DNA of 64,000 bases from Ficedula albicollis (lineage: Eukaryota > Chordata > Aves > Passeriformes > Muscicapidae): contig NC_021674.1 of the NCBI RefSeq assembly GCF_000247815.1, positions 78,872,889-78,936,888 on the forward strand. Direction: 5' to 3'. Of this stretch, positions 63,601 to 64,000 are shown piece by piece (the first letter of the stretch is position 1; each line of letters opens with the position of its first letter). The notes beneath the pieces were generated by a model, which worked only from the letters and a program-made list of their open reading frames with translations, had not been told where the DNA came from and searched no databases. The position numbers and the translations under genes were made by a program.

Positions 63601-64000
63601 GTAAGTGGAGCAGAAATACAGTTTCCTCCTTTCTCCACCCCTTCTTTCATTTAATGAAATGGGAAATGTTGAGGCTACTGGAAACCTTGATGTGACATTT
63701 CTAAATGCAGTGATGCTGTCTTTTAGATTTGGGTCCTGTAAGCAAGTTGCAAACATCAGGAGCTCCTGTATTGTTGGTCTTCAGTGCTGTTGTTTTATGA
63801 AGTTGATAAGGAATAAATGATCAGACTTATATATTTTAAAACAGATGATGAAAAGTGTTTTCCTGGCGGATTATATTAGTGGTAAAGGTGTTGGTAAATC
63901 TCTCCATTACAATAAAGGATCCTGATTTTGAGTCTGCTGCCAGAGGGATTATTATCTCCATTGGGATAATGGGGGATGGCATTACGATTTAGGATATCTT
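63601..64000. other. Non-coding end of window
   Basis: AT-rich sequence with only short frames. Nothing recognisable. Confidence 0.55.

Overview
The window looks like bird nuclear DNA. The best evidence is five CR1-type LINE fragments. All are cut off at the 5' side, and those with a clear 3' end finish in the short ATTCTRTG-type tail typical of avian CR1. Long AT-rich spacers, few interspersed repeats and strong CpG depletion outside a few patches fit the same picture. Another sauropsid cannot be fully excluded.

I find no intact protein-coding gene, rRNA or tRNA. Open frames are mostly 60-190 codons long and spread evenly over both strands, and I recognise none of them. The longest (about 200-300 codons) are artefacts of a 490-base poly-C run. 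The window is best read as intron(s) and/or intergenic DNA. Positions 1-320 keep many CpG sites, as on the flank of a CpG island, so a promoter may lie just left of the window. Several plus-strand segments have good splice acceptors and donors. The best are 43207-43293 (87 nt, one open frame), 45125-45224 (100 nt) and 63545-63600 (56 nt). They fit a plus-strand transcription unit, but the gene is not identified.

Layout: 1-320 CpG shore; 321-11.1 kb plain non-coding DNA with one CR1 (7.6-7.8 kb) and one 64-bp tandem duplication (1.9 kb); 11.4-12.8 kb GC/CpG-rich candidate regulatory block; 14.2-14.6 kb compound A-B-B-A-B repeat; 16.3-17.8 kb CR1 followed by a 489-bp tandem duplication; 17.8-38 kb mostly plain non-coding DNA with two CR1s; 38-43 kb small duplications and a decayed minus-strand block; 43.2-47.6 kb two candidate exons, a T20-C490-T26 homopolymer block and the best CpG-island-like segment; 51.7-59.7 kb four more duplications; 63.5 kb a further candidate exon.

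The most unusual features are the pure 490-base poly-C run and about ten recent, nearly identical local duplications in 64 kb. Unit lengths cluster near 57-65 bp, with larger units of 110-489 bp. Both may be real, but assembly artefacts must be excluded first.
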